Assembly: GCF_035818675.1 (NCBI RefSeq)
Contig: NZ_JAYKZZ010000004.1
Span: forward strand, 1 to 64,000
Reading direction: 5' to 3'
DNA: 64,000 bases
Origin: Parapedobacter flavus
GTDB taxonomy: Bacteria; Bacteroidota; Bacteroidia; Sphingobacteriales; Sphingobacteriaceae
Positions 1 through 8,129 of the stretch are shown piece by piece. Below the pieces are notes generated by a model. It was given only the letters and a program-made list of their open reading frames with translations. It did no database searches and had not been told where the DNA came from. Made by a program: the position numbers and the translations under genes. Position 1 is the first letter of the stretch; every line of letters begins with the position of its first letter.

Positions 1-1
1 T

Positions 2-3000
2 TACCAAACCGGAGAAACACCGGTATACCACTCGTCGCCGGTCTTCGCAGACCTGGCCCCGGGTGAATACCTGGTGCAGATGCGGTCGTTGACGATTGAT
101 TGCGAAGCATCGGCCGTGGCGGTAACCGTCAACGCAGCACCCGAGGTCCCTGCGGCCCCGATGGCCGAAGACCAGGCCGTATGCGCGGAAACGCCGCTGC
201 AGACGCTGACCGCTGTGGCCACCGTTCCCGAGGGCACGACCGTGTTGTGGTACGATGCGGCGACCGGCGGACAGGTGGTGACCGATCCTACCCTGAATAC
301 GGTTGGAACCGTTACCTACTACGCGGAAGCCAGCAACGGCGACTGCGTGAGCGAGACACGTACGGCGGTAACGCTCACCATCCATGCATTACCAACGATC
401 ATCATTACGGATCCGGCGGTAGCCTGCGCTGGCGTAACCATCGATCTGACGGCTGCGGCCATTACGGTGGGCAGCGATGCCGGATTGACGTATAGCTATT
501 ACACGGATGCTGCGGGTACCAGCCTGGTGGAAAACCCGGCTACTGTTGCCCTATCCGGTGTTTACTACATCCGTGCGACTGATCCGGTGACGGGTTGCAG
601 CACCATTGCACCGGTTACGGTAGAGTTTGTGGACCGGCCTGTGGTGGTTGTGACCCATCCTGATTGTGTAGTAAGGGCAGGAACGATAACCATCACCGAA
701 CCCTTGGGCGCTGGTTTCGAATATTCGATCAATGGCGCGGATTACCAAGCGGAGCCATTGTTTGAAAATATAGTCCCCGGCACCTACCGCGTCACAGCGC
801 AGCATGTGTCGGTACCGGGATGCGTGAGCGGGGAAGTCGAGGTAACCATCAACGCGACCCCGACAACGATTATGCCCACGGTGGTGCATCCGGAATGCGG
901 GGAGACCACGGGCGCCATCGAGTTCCCCGTTGATACGGATTACGAATATGCGGTGTACCGCACCGGAGAAACACCGGTATACCACTCGTCGCCGGTCTTC
1001 GCAGACCTGGCCCCGGGTGAATACCTGGTGCAGATGCGGTCGTTGACGATTGATTGCGAAGCATCGGCCGTGGCGGTAACCGTCAACGCAGCACCCGAGG
1101 TCCCTGCGGCCCCGATGGCCGAAGACCAGGCCGTATGCGCGGAAACGCCGCTGCAGACGCTGACCGCTGTGGCCACCGTTCCCGAGGGCACGACCGTGTT
1201 GTGGTACGATGCGGCGACCGGCGGACAGGTGGTAACCGACCCGGTTTTGAGTGCGGTTGGAACCATTACCTACTACGCGGAAGCCAGCAACGGCGACTGT
1301 ATAAGTGAGACGCGTACAGCCGTAACACTGACCATCAGCGCAACCCCGGTTATCGATCCGTTGGAAGACGCCGTGGTATGCGAAAGTTATACATTGCCCG
1401 ATATCACGGGAACGAACCTGACCGGGGATAGGGCTTTTTATACCGAAGAAGGAGGAGCCGGTACACGGTACGAAATCGGCGAAACGATCGCTACGGCAGG
1501 AACCTACACACTATATGCCTATGCAGCCACGGCGGCAGGCTGTACCGCGGAAACGGCGTTCACGGTGACGATCACGGAAACGCCGCAAGCGGGGCAAATA
1601 GGCGCTGACCAATCCGTCTGCGTTGGGCAAACATCGGCAGCGTTGGTTTCGGTCATAGCCGGCAGCGGTTCAGGCACGGTTGGCTATCGCTGGGAGCAAT
1701 CTGCGGATGGAACGACTTGGTCCCCCATCGATGGGGCAACGGGTGCGGCATACCAGCCCAGAGTCTTGGAGGCGACCACGCATTACCGCCGGGTTACCGT
1801 GACGGTAGTGGGCGATGTGGTGTGCGAATCAGTGCCTACTCCTGCCGTAACCATTACGGTCGTGGAAGTGCCGGTAGCCAACGCGGGTGCGGACCAGACG
1901 AAAGCTGTGGATCCGGTGTTCACGCTAGACGGCAACAGCCTTGCCGGTACGACGGGAACCTGGACGGTGGTTTCGGGAACACCGGCCGTTACCTTTTCTG
2001 ATATTCAGGACCCGCAGGCAACGGTGTCGCTCACACCGGGTACATCCGTAACCCTGCGGTGGACCCTTGGCAACGGCAGCTGCGAGGCTTTCGATGAGGT
2101 GGTGCTTACGTTGCTACCGGAAGTCAAAGCGGACCTCGGGGTTACCAAAACAGTGGACAATGAGTCGGCGCTGGTGGGGAGCACCGTGGTGTTTACCATC
2201 GAAGTGACCAACGTAGGGCCTGACGGCGCCACCGGTGTGGAAGCGTTGGATAAGCTTCCGTCGGGCTTTACCTTCCTGTCTGCGGAAGCATCGGCAGGCT
2301 CCTATGATGAGGCTTCGGGCATATGGACGATCGGTTCACTCGCCAATGGCGAAACGGAAGTACTGCGGATTACGGCTTCGCTAAATGCGGAGGGCGAATA
2401 CCTGAATGATGCCGAAGTGTACGGCAATGAAGATGATCCCGACGCGGACAATAACGAAGCCCGGATTTCGGTCACCCCAATACATCCGCCGCAGGCGATT
2501 GATGACAAGATAGCCGGAAACTCAAACAAGGGCCTGATGATCTCGGTATTGGCCAACGACAATGAACGTAGCTATCCGCTGGATCCATCGACCGTGCAAA
2601 TTGTTACCCAGCCGCAACACGGTACCGCCACCGTCGGTACGGATGGCACCATCTCCTATATATCCGAACGTGGCTACGTAGGTGAAGACCGGTTTACTTA
2701 CCGCGTACAGGATAGTGAGGGCCATTGGAGCGATCCGGCAGAGGTGGTCATCGGGGTAGCCGCTAACCCGCTGCGCATACCGAATATTTTCACGCCCAAC
2801 GGTGACGGCCAAAACGACCGTTTAGAAATCGAGGGCATTGAAGGGTACGACCGGATTGAGCTTGTGGTGTTCAATCGCTGGGGTAACGAAATCTATCGCC
2901 ATAACAAGTATGACAATACATGGGACGGAGCAAACATCCAAGAGGGCACATATTACTATATGCTGACATTGCATAAGGGTAATGATAGACAGGTGGAAAA

Positions 3001-3028
3001 AGGATGGATCGTCTTGAAAAAGCAATAA
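2..3028 (+). CDS. Large repetitive surface adhesin-like protein with T9SS type B C-terminal sorting domain, 5' truncated
   Basis: The frame is open from the first bases of the window, so the N-terminus and signal peptide lie outside it. About 1,008 residues are visible. They consist of Ig/PKD-like beta repeats, each roughly 80-100 residues, with paired cysteines and recurring VTVNA and LWYDAATGG segments. Next comes a DUF11-type domain (from about base 2125, motif ADLGVTKTVDN), then a cadherin/Ig-like module (about 2490-2760, with DRFTYRVQD), and last a gliding-motility type C-terminal domain (about 2779-3027) with IFTPNGDGQND and FNRWGNEIY. Such a domain directs export through the type IX secretion system (known for the family), so the protein is predicted to be secreted or surface-attached. 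The PorP/SprF gene 38 bases downstream supports this, since such proteins are often encoded beside their own type B substrate. Binding target unknown. Confidence 0.9.
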   Translation, partial: YQTGETPVYHSSPVFADLAPGEYLVQMRSLTIDCEASAVAVTVNAAPEVPAAPMAEDQAVCAETPLQTLTAVATVPEGTTVLWYDAATGGQVVTDPTLNTVGTVTYYAEASNGDCVSETRTAVTLTIHALPTIIITDPAVACAGVTIDLTAAAITVGSDAGLTYSYYTDAAGTSLVENPATVALSGVYYIRATDPVTGCSTIAPVTVEFVDRPVVVVTHPDCVVRAGTITITEPLGAGFEYSINGADYQAEPLFENIVPGTYRVTAQHVSVPGCVSGEVEVTINATPTTIMPTVVHPECGETTGAIEFPVDTDYEYAVYRTGETPVYHSSPVFADLAPGEYLVQMRSLTIDCEASAVAVTVNAAPEVPAAPMAEDQAVCAETPLQTLTAVATVPEGTTVLWYDAATGGQVVTDPVLSAVGTITYYAEASNGDCISETRTAVTLTISATPVIDPLEDAVVCESYTLPDITGTNLTGDRAFYTEEGGAGTRYEIGETIATAGTYTLYAYAATAAGCTAETAFTVTITETPQAGQIGADQSVCVGQTSAALVSVIAGSGSGTVGYRWEQSADGTTWSPIDGATGAAYQPRVLEATTHYRRVTVTVVGDVVCESVPTPAVTITVVEVPVANAGADQTKAVDPVFTLDGNSLAGTTGTWTVVSGTPAVTFSDIQDPQATVSLTPGTSVTLRWTLGNGSCEAFDEVVLTLLPEVKADLGVTKTVDNESALVGSTVVFTIEVTNVGPDGATGVEALDKLPSGFTFLSAEASAGSYDEASGIWTIGSLANGETEVLRITASLNAEGEYLNDAEVYGNEDDPDADNNEARISVTPIHPPQAIDDKIAGNSNKGLMISVLANDNERSYPLDPSTVQIVTQPQHGTATVGTDGTISYISERGYVGEDRFTYRVQDSEGHWSDPAEVVIGVAANPLRIPNIFTPNGDGQNDRLEIEGIEGYDRIELVVFNRWGNEIYRHNKYDNTWDGANIQEGTYYYMLTLHKGNDRQVEKGWIVLKKQ
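8..279 (+). repeat. Long direct repeat in the adhesin gene, copy A
   Basis: By direct reading this 272-base segment matches 962-1233 without a mismatch. The offset is 954 bases (318 codons), so both copies are read in the same frame. Beyond base 279 the copies stay similar for about another 110 bases but with many substitutions. The repeat covers most of one Ig-like module, from the TGETPVYH segment to the TGGQVV segment. Confidence 0.93.
962..1233 (+). repeat. Long direct repeat in the adhesin gene, copy B
   Basis: This is the second copy of the 272-base identical segment at 8-279, in frame with it. Identity includes synonymous positions, which points to recent duplication or gene conversion and not to selection on protein sequence alone. 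It could support RecA-dependent loss or gain of a 318-codon block. Confidence 0.93.
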
Positions 3029-3066
3029 TAAGGGATAAGACGTAATCATTCGGACCAATCAATACG

Positions 3067-4083
3067 ATGAAGATGAGATATATTAAGATAATCACATGGT
3101 TGTTGGCCATAGGGATGCCAGGTGCGCTCCGGGCCCAGCAAAACATCCAATTTACGCAGTACATTTTCAATTCAATGAGTATCAATCCTGCTTATGCGGG
3201 ATATAAAGAAGAATGGTTTGGCCAGCTGGGCATGCGCAGCCAGTGGGTCGGCATCGACGGTGCCCCGCAAACGGCATTGCTGTCGGTAGACGGATTGCTG
3301 GACCAGGCCACCTATAAGCGGCACGGACTGGGTATACAGCTCACTACGGACCGGCTGGGGCCACAGTCGGCCAACTCGGCTTATCTGAATTACGCCTTCC
3401 GGCTGAGACTGGATGATGAAGATACCCAACGGTTGAGTTTCGGCATCGGGGCAGGAGTGACACAATACGGCCTGAACGGCGCTTTACTCGACCCCGTTAG
3501 CGTGGGAGACCCCATCGTACCGCCCAACCGCATTAATAACTTTATTCCGGATATCCGTTTCGGCATCTATTATTACAACCCCACCTGGTATGCCGGTATC
3601 TCGGTGATGGACCTGTTGTCTGGCGACCAAAGCAATAATATCTTCCGGTGGGATAACACCACCACAGATAATATCCGGCGTAAACGCCACATCTATTTCA
3701 TGGGTGGAGCGCTTGTCAATCTCAGTGAGGGTACCCGCCTCCGGCCGAGCCTGCTCATAAAAGAGGATTTCAAAGGGCCAACCAGCTTGGATTTGAATGC
3801 GATGTTCGTATTCGGTGACCGCTTTTGGATCGGAGGTGGCTGGCGTACGGGTGTCACGGTATTCAAGAAGGATTTCGAACGCCTCTCAGGAAACAAGTTA
3901 AGTAAACAGAATTCGGTTTCGGCGATAACACAGCTCTACGTGACACCCCAACTAAGGGTGGGTTACTCGTATGACCATATCCTCAGCCAATTAAGTGGCG
4001 TGCAGAATGGATCGCATGAGGTGACGCTGGGCATCACCTTTGGGCCTAAAGACCGGCGACTATTGAGTCCAAGGTTCTTCTAG
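3067..4083 (+). CDS. PorP/SprF family type IX secretion system outer membrane protein
   Basis: This 338-residue protein starts with a signal peptide (residues 1-23, ending near LRAQ). The typical PorP/SprF opening follows: QNIQFTQYIFNSMSINPAYAGYKE. The rest is rich in alternating aromatic residues as in a 14-strand outer membrane barrel, and it ends in F. In Flavobacterium, SprF helps secrete the adhesin SprB, and paralogues act on particular partners (known). Here the gene follows the type B sorted adhesin by 38 bases on the same strand and precedes a PD40-OmpA protein, so it probably serves export or anchoring of that adhesin (inference). The start could also be the ATG at 3073. Confidence 0.9.
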   Translation: MKMRYIKIITWLLAIGMPGALRAQQNIQFTQYIFNSMSINPAYAGYKEEWFGQLGMRSQWVGIDGAPQTALLSVDGLLDQATYKRHGLGIQLTTDRLGPQSANSAYLNYAFRLRLDDEDTQRLSFGIGAGVTQYGLNGALLDPVSVGDPIVPPNRINNFIPDIRFGIYYYNPTWYAGISVMDLLSGDQSNNIFRWDNTTTDNIRRKRHIYFMGGALVNLSEGTRLRPSLLIKEDFKGPTSLDLNAMFVFGDRFWIGGGWRTGVTVFKKDFERLSGNKLSKQNSVSAITQLYVTPQLRVGYSYDHILSQLSGVQNGSHEVTLGITFGPKDRRLLSPRFF

Positions 4084-4096
4084 GAATTTTTATTGC

Positions 4097-4348
4097 ATGT
4101 ACCGGGTTATGTTATTGGAAAGGATTACACGGTTCTTAGATGGGACAAACGCGTTCAGGTACACCCGAAGCGGTCATTTGATAGAAATTTGGTTAGCACA
4201 CATGGAGGAATTGCCTGTTGTCGTGTCTAAAATCAATAGCAGCCGATACATTGTCTCTTCGGGAAATTTGATTTATGAGATGACAGACGAGGAGAAAGCA
4301 TACCGTTACATCCTTCGGGTATTTGTGGTCATGGATAGTACCCGTTGA
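4097..4348 (+). CDS. Small hypothetical protein between PorP/SprF and the OmpA-family gene
   Basis: This 83-codon frame starts 13 bases after the PorP/SprF stop and ends 29 bases before the likely ATG of the next gene, so it fits an operon position. The product is soluble in appearance, with no signal peptide or membrane segment, and has a basic N-terminal half and an acidic EMTDEEKAY stretch near the end. I recognise no family. Base composition is richer in A+T than the neighbours. It is either a real small gene or a chance frame; the tight spacing favours the former. Confidence 0.5.
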   Translation: MYRVMLLERITRFLDGTNAFRYTRSGHLIEIWLAHMEELPVVVSKINSSRYIVSSGNLIYEMTDEEKAYRYILRVFVVMDSTR

Positions 4349-4377
4349 AGCATTTTTACGATAATAGTAAATTAGTT

Positions 4378-6351
4378 ATGAAAGCAACATTACAGCCAAG
4401 GATTCGTTTTTATCTCGTTTTCTTTCTTACCGTCATCCTGTTATTGACCAACGTATTCACATACGCCCAGGAGCAACTCGGTTTGCGCGACCGGGCGGAA
4501 CAGGCATTCCGAAAATATGAGTATGCAAATGCCGCGGCACTTTATGTGAAACTGGTCGATAGGAAGAAGCCCCATGTGGCCGATTTGGAGCATCTGGCGT
4601 ATTGTTATGTACAGATGAAGGACTATGAAGCGGCGGAGAACTGGTACGCCCGGGTGGTGACTACGGAATCGAGCGATCCGGAGAACCTGATACACTACGG
4701 AGAGGTGCTGAAAATGAACGGCAAATATGCCGAAGCGAAGAAGCAATTGGAAGCGTATGCCGAACAATCGAACGACCGGGACAGGGTAGCTGTACAGCTG
4801 GCGGGCTGCGATTCGGCCATCGTATGGATGGCCGACCCCACGGTGCATAACCTACGCAACGAGGGGATAAATACATCCCTGTCGGAGTTTGCCGTATTCC
4901 CCGTGGGTGATAAGGTGTACTACGCAGGCGAACCCGATGCGCATATGCGGGGCGTTGGGACATACGGTTGGACCGGCAACTCCTTCCTACGGGTCTACAC
5001 GGCCGATCGGGGCACGGACAACATGCTTTCGGATGCGGTGATAGCCGTTGACGGCATCAACAATGCGCCATTCCATATGGGGCCTGTTGCTGCCAATGCA
5101 GAAGGTACCACGCTGTACGTGACGCGTACGTATGCCGGCAAAGAGGGGAACGTATCCCGGGAAGAACGGCGCAAGTACCTGACCAATACACTCGAACTTT
5201 ATATATACACCCAGGGGGATGACGGTAGCTGGCAATCGGCCCCTTTTCCATATAATAACGTGGAGGAATACTCATTGGGCCACGCAGCGGTCAGTACGGA
5301 TGGGAACGTCTTGTATTTCGTGAGCGACATGCCTGGTGGACAGGGCGGCACGGACATCTGGTACAGTGAAAGGCAAACCAATGGAGGCTGGGGAACACCG
5401 GTAAACGCGGGGGGAACCGTAAACAGTGCGGGCGATGAATTTTTTCCGAATATCGGCCCCGACGGCACGCTTTATTATTCGAGTGATGGATTTGCAGGCA
5501 TGGGCGGATTGGATGTATTTGAAACAACAGGCAGCAGGCAGCAATGGACCTCGCCCAGGAACTTACGGTTTCCAGTGAATTCAGCCGGTGATGATTTTGC
5601 ATATCTGCTCACTTACGAGCGCGAGGAAGGTTTCGCCGGTTATTTATCTTCGAACCGGAAAGGCGGCATAGGCGGTGATGACGTGTATTCGTTTACGTTT
5701 GAAAAGCCGAAAATAATCATCGTTCTAAGAGGTACGACAGCCGACAAGCATACCGGCCAGCGCCTGGCAGAAGCAACGGTAACGCTTTATGATGGCGACC
5801 GTGAAATCATCGCAAAACGGAATAGCGATGGTAAGGGGACCTTCGAGTTTATACTGGATAAAGGGATGTCGTACACGGTATTGGGACAGAAGGCGGGCTA
5901 CCATGCCGACTCGGCCAAGGTGAATACGCTGGGCATCACCACGTCAGACACGCTAGAGGTGGCCTTGCTGCTTGAGCCGGTTTTCGAGGTGGGCAAGACC
6001 TTCGAACTGGAAAACATCTATTACGATTTCGATAAGCACAACATCCGTCCGGACGCTGCGGCCATATTGGATGAGCTGGTGCGCACACTGCGTGACAACC
6101 CCACCTTGAAAATCGAGCTTTCGAGCCATACCGACAGCCGCGGCAGCGATGCCTATAACATGGCACTGTCGCAGCGGCGTGCACAGGCCGCGGTGGATTA
6201 TCTGGTTAGCCAGGGAATAGCGCGCGAAAGGATGGTGGCAAAGGGTTACGGAGAAACGCGCTTGGTGAACGATTGCGGCAACGGTGTGCCGTGTTCGCGC
6301 GAGCAGCACCAGGCCAACCGCCGTACGGAAGTGACCGTATTGGCGTATTAG
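4378..6351 (+). CDS. TPR / PD40 beta-propeller / OmpA-domain outer membrane protein
   Basis: This protein of about 657 residues starts with a signal peptide (residues 1-30, ending near FTYAQ). A TPR-like helical region follows (about 30-130, with YANAAALYVKLVD and DYEAAENWYARVV). Next are PD40/WD40-like propeller repeats (about 150-440, with VLYFVSDMPGGQGGTDIW), a carboxypeptidase-regulatory-like domain (about 450-540), and a C-terminal OmpA peptidoglycan-binding domain (about 545-657, with YYDFDKHNIRP and SSHTDSRGSDAYN). The architecture is the Bacteroidota PorE-like/OmpA type found with PorP/SprF proteins, thought to tie outer membrane T9SS parts to the cell wall (inference here). The start at 4378 is chosen over a TTG at 4345 because it leaves a clean signal peptide. 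Confidence 0.88.
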   Translation: MKATLQPRIRFYLVFFLTVILLLTNVFTYAQEQLGLRDRAEQAFRKYEYANAAALYVKLVDRKKPHVADLEHLAYCYVQMKDYEAAENWYARVVTTESSDPENLIHYGEVLKMNGKYAEAKKQLEAYAEQSNDRDRVAVQLAGCDSAIVWMADPTVHNLRNEGINTSLSEFAVFPVGDKVYYAGEPDAHMRGVGTYGWTGNSFLRVYTADRGTDNMLSDAVIAVDGINNAPFHMGPVAANAEGTTLYVTRTYAGKEGNVSREERRKYLTNTLELYIYTQGDDGSWQSAPFPYNNVEEYSLGHAAVSTDGNVLYFVSDMPGGQGGTDIWYSERQTNGGWGTPVNAGGTVNSAGDEFFPNIGPDGTLYYSSDGFAGMGGLDVFETTGSRQQWTSPRNLRFPVNSAGDDFAYLLTYEREEGFAGYLSSNRKGGIGGDDVYSFTFEKPKIIIVLRGTTADKHTGQRLAEATVTLYDGDREIIAKRNSDGKGTFEFILDKGMSYTVLGQKAGYHADSAKVNTLGITTSDTLEVALLLEPVFEVGKTFELENIYYDFDKHNIRPDAAAILDELVRTLRDNPTLKIELSSHTDSRGSDAYNMALSQRRAQAAVDYLVSQGIARERMVAKGYGETRLVNDCGNGVPCSREQHQANRRTEVTVLAY

Positions 6352-6391
6352 GATGTCAACTGAATCGGGGATTTTTTAGATATTTTAACTG

Positions 6392-6649
6392 ATGACAATT
6401 ATGGCTTTGAAAATTGACGAACGGGATATAACGATCAATGGGCAGGCGAAACAACTGGTTTTTGTAGCCATGGAGGGACGCGAAGGTTGTCGGGTCGCTA
6501 TCGAGGCCAATCTGGGGTTGACAGGGTTCGGAGCAGACAAGTCAGACCTCATTGCCGACATCAAGGATAAGGTGCGGCAGTATTTCAAAGCAGACTTCAA
6601 AGGCCAAATTCGGTTACGCGAATTCACCGACACCGTCATCGACTTTTGA
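6392..6649 (+). CDS. Small hypothetical protein
   Basis: This 85-codon frame begins 40 bases after the OmpA-family gene; the ATG at 6401 (MALKIDERDITING) is an alternative start. The product is a small soluble protein with alternating hydrophobic and charged residues, and no signal peptide or known motif. It ends 16 bases before the stop of the convergent efflux gene. I do not recognise the family. Protein-like composition and position at the end of a same-strand block support a real gene. Confidence 0.55.
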   Translation: MTIMALKIDERDITINGQAKQLVFVAMEGREGCRVAIEANLGLTGFGADKSDLIADIKDKVRQYFKADFKGQIRLREFTDTVIDF

Positions 6650-6665
6650 TGGCAGCTTTTCTCAT

Positions 6666-8129
6666 TTACCGCCAACCCCCGCCCAACGCCTTATAAAGCG
6701 TTACCTTGGCGTTGAGCTGCTGCTGTTTCACACTGACCAGATCCAGCTCACTGTTGAGGGCATTGCTTTGGGCCGTAATCACCTCGAGGTAGGTCGCCTC
6801 ACCGGCTTTGAACAATAAGTTGGCATTTTTGACGCCAAGCTGTGCCGTGGCTACCCGCTGCTGGGCGATACCGAGTTGCTCATTGAGCTTGTCGATCATC
6901 ACCAGCGCGTTGGTTACTTCGTGCACGGCATCCATCACCATATATTGGAAGCCGATTTCGGCCTTATCACGCTCCAGTTTGGCTACCTCATGCTGGGTCT
7001 TGAGTTTCCTGCCGTTGAATATGGGCTGTGTAACGCCACTGATAAGTCCGCCAAACAACGCCCCGGGTATATTGAACCAATTTTGAGGCAACATGGCATT
7101 AAGGCCGCCCGATGCTTCGATGGTCAGCGTAGGGTAGCGGTAGGCTTGAGCCACGCCCACCTCGGCATTGGCGGCACGCAACGCGAGCTCTGCCTCGCGT
7201 ACATCCGGACGGTTGGCCAGCAGCTGCAAGGGCACCCCACTATCGTAAGTTTCCTGCATGTGCCAGTCGGTCAGGGCGGACGACCGGTATACACCGCCCG
7301 GCATACGCCCCGTGAGTGCCATCAATGCATTTTCCTGAATAGCGATCTGTTGTTCCAGCTCGGGTATGAGCGATGCGGCCACCAGCTTTTGCGATTCGGT
7401 CTGCTGGATGGCCAACGAGCTCACCTCACCGGCGTCGCGCTGGAGCTTCACAATCTGCAAGGTGCTATCGCTGAGCCGCAGGTTGCGCTGGGCTACTTCC
7501 AACTGGCCATCCAGCGTGAGCAAGTTGTAATACCCTTCGGCGATAGCGGCCACCAAGCTGGTTTGGATGGCTTTCCGGGCCTCAAACGTTTGCAGGTATG
7601 AGGCATAAGCGCCCTCTTTCTGCCGGCGCAATTTCCCCCAGATATCCAGTTCCCAGCTCATATCGATGGATGAGAAATATTGCGACTGTAGCACGTAGAG
7701 ATTTTCCGGTGGCGTACCGTTGCCCCCGCGTTCATACCAGCCCGAAGAGGGGGAGGAGTAATAGTCGCGCGACCGCCATTGATGGTTCGTGCCGGCCAGC
7801 TCGGCACCAATTTGTGGTAAGAATGCCGCGCGCGACTGCCGTACGGACTGGTTGGCGATTTCGATGTTCTTCAATGCCGTCTGCATGTCGAAATTGTTCG
7901 CAATGGCGCTGTCGATGAGCATGGTGAGCATGCTATCGGTAAAAAAGTCGTACCATGGGATGTCGGCGATGTTCACCGAATCATCAAGGGCGCTTTCGTC
8001 GACGACCGTACCACGGAAGGTATCGGTAAGGTCCGTTTCAGGGCGCACATAATCGCGCCCCACTTTACATGACGATATCAGCAGCGAACAAATCACCGCC
8101 ATAAGACCAGTTTGCCAAGTTAGCTTCAT
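6666..8129 (-). CDS. TolC/NodT-type outer membrane efflux lipoprotein of an RND pump
   Basis: This 487-residue protein begins with a lipoprotein signal (lipobox LISSC, Cys at about residue 21) and contains two outer membrane efflux domains (about 60-270 and 285-485) with long alpha-helical hairpins typical of the TolC/OprM tunnel. Conserved segments include SWELDIWGKLRRQKEGA and LLANRPDVREAELALRAANAEVGVA. It is the outer membrane channel of the tripartite pump encoded with the two genes upstream on this strand. Its ATG overlaps the stop of the RND permease by 4 bases, suggesting translational coupling. Substrates cannot be told from sequence. Confidence 0.93.
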   Translation of the reverse strand: MKLTWQTGLMAVICSLLISSCKVGRDYVRPETDLTDTFRGTVVDESALDDSVNIADIPWYDFFTDSMLTMLIDSAIANNFDMQTALKNIEIANQSVRQSRAAFLPQIGAELAGTNHQWRSRDYYSSPSSGWYERGGNGTPPENLYVLQSQYFSSIDMSWELDIWGKLRRQKEGAYASYLQTFEARKAIQTSLVAAIAEGYYNLLTLDGQLEVAQRNLRLSDSTLQIVKLQRDAGEVSSLAIQQTESQKLVAASLIPELEQQIAIQENALMALTGRMPGGVYRSSALTDWHMQETYDSGVPLQLLANRPDVREAELALRAANAEVGVAQAYRYPTLTIEASGGLNAMLPQNWFNIPGALFGGLISGVTQPIFNGRKLKTQHEVAKLERDKAEIGFQYMVMDAVHEVTNALVMIDKLNEQLGIAQQRVATAQLGVKNANLLFKAGEATYLEVITAQSNALNSELDLVSVKQQQLNAKVTLYKALGGGWR

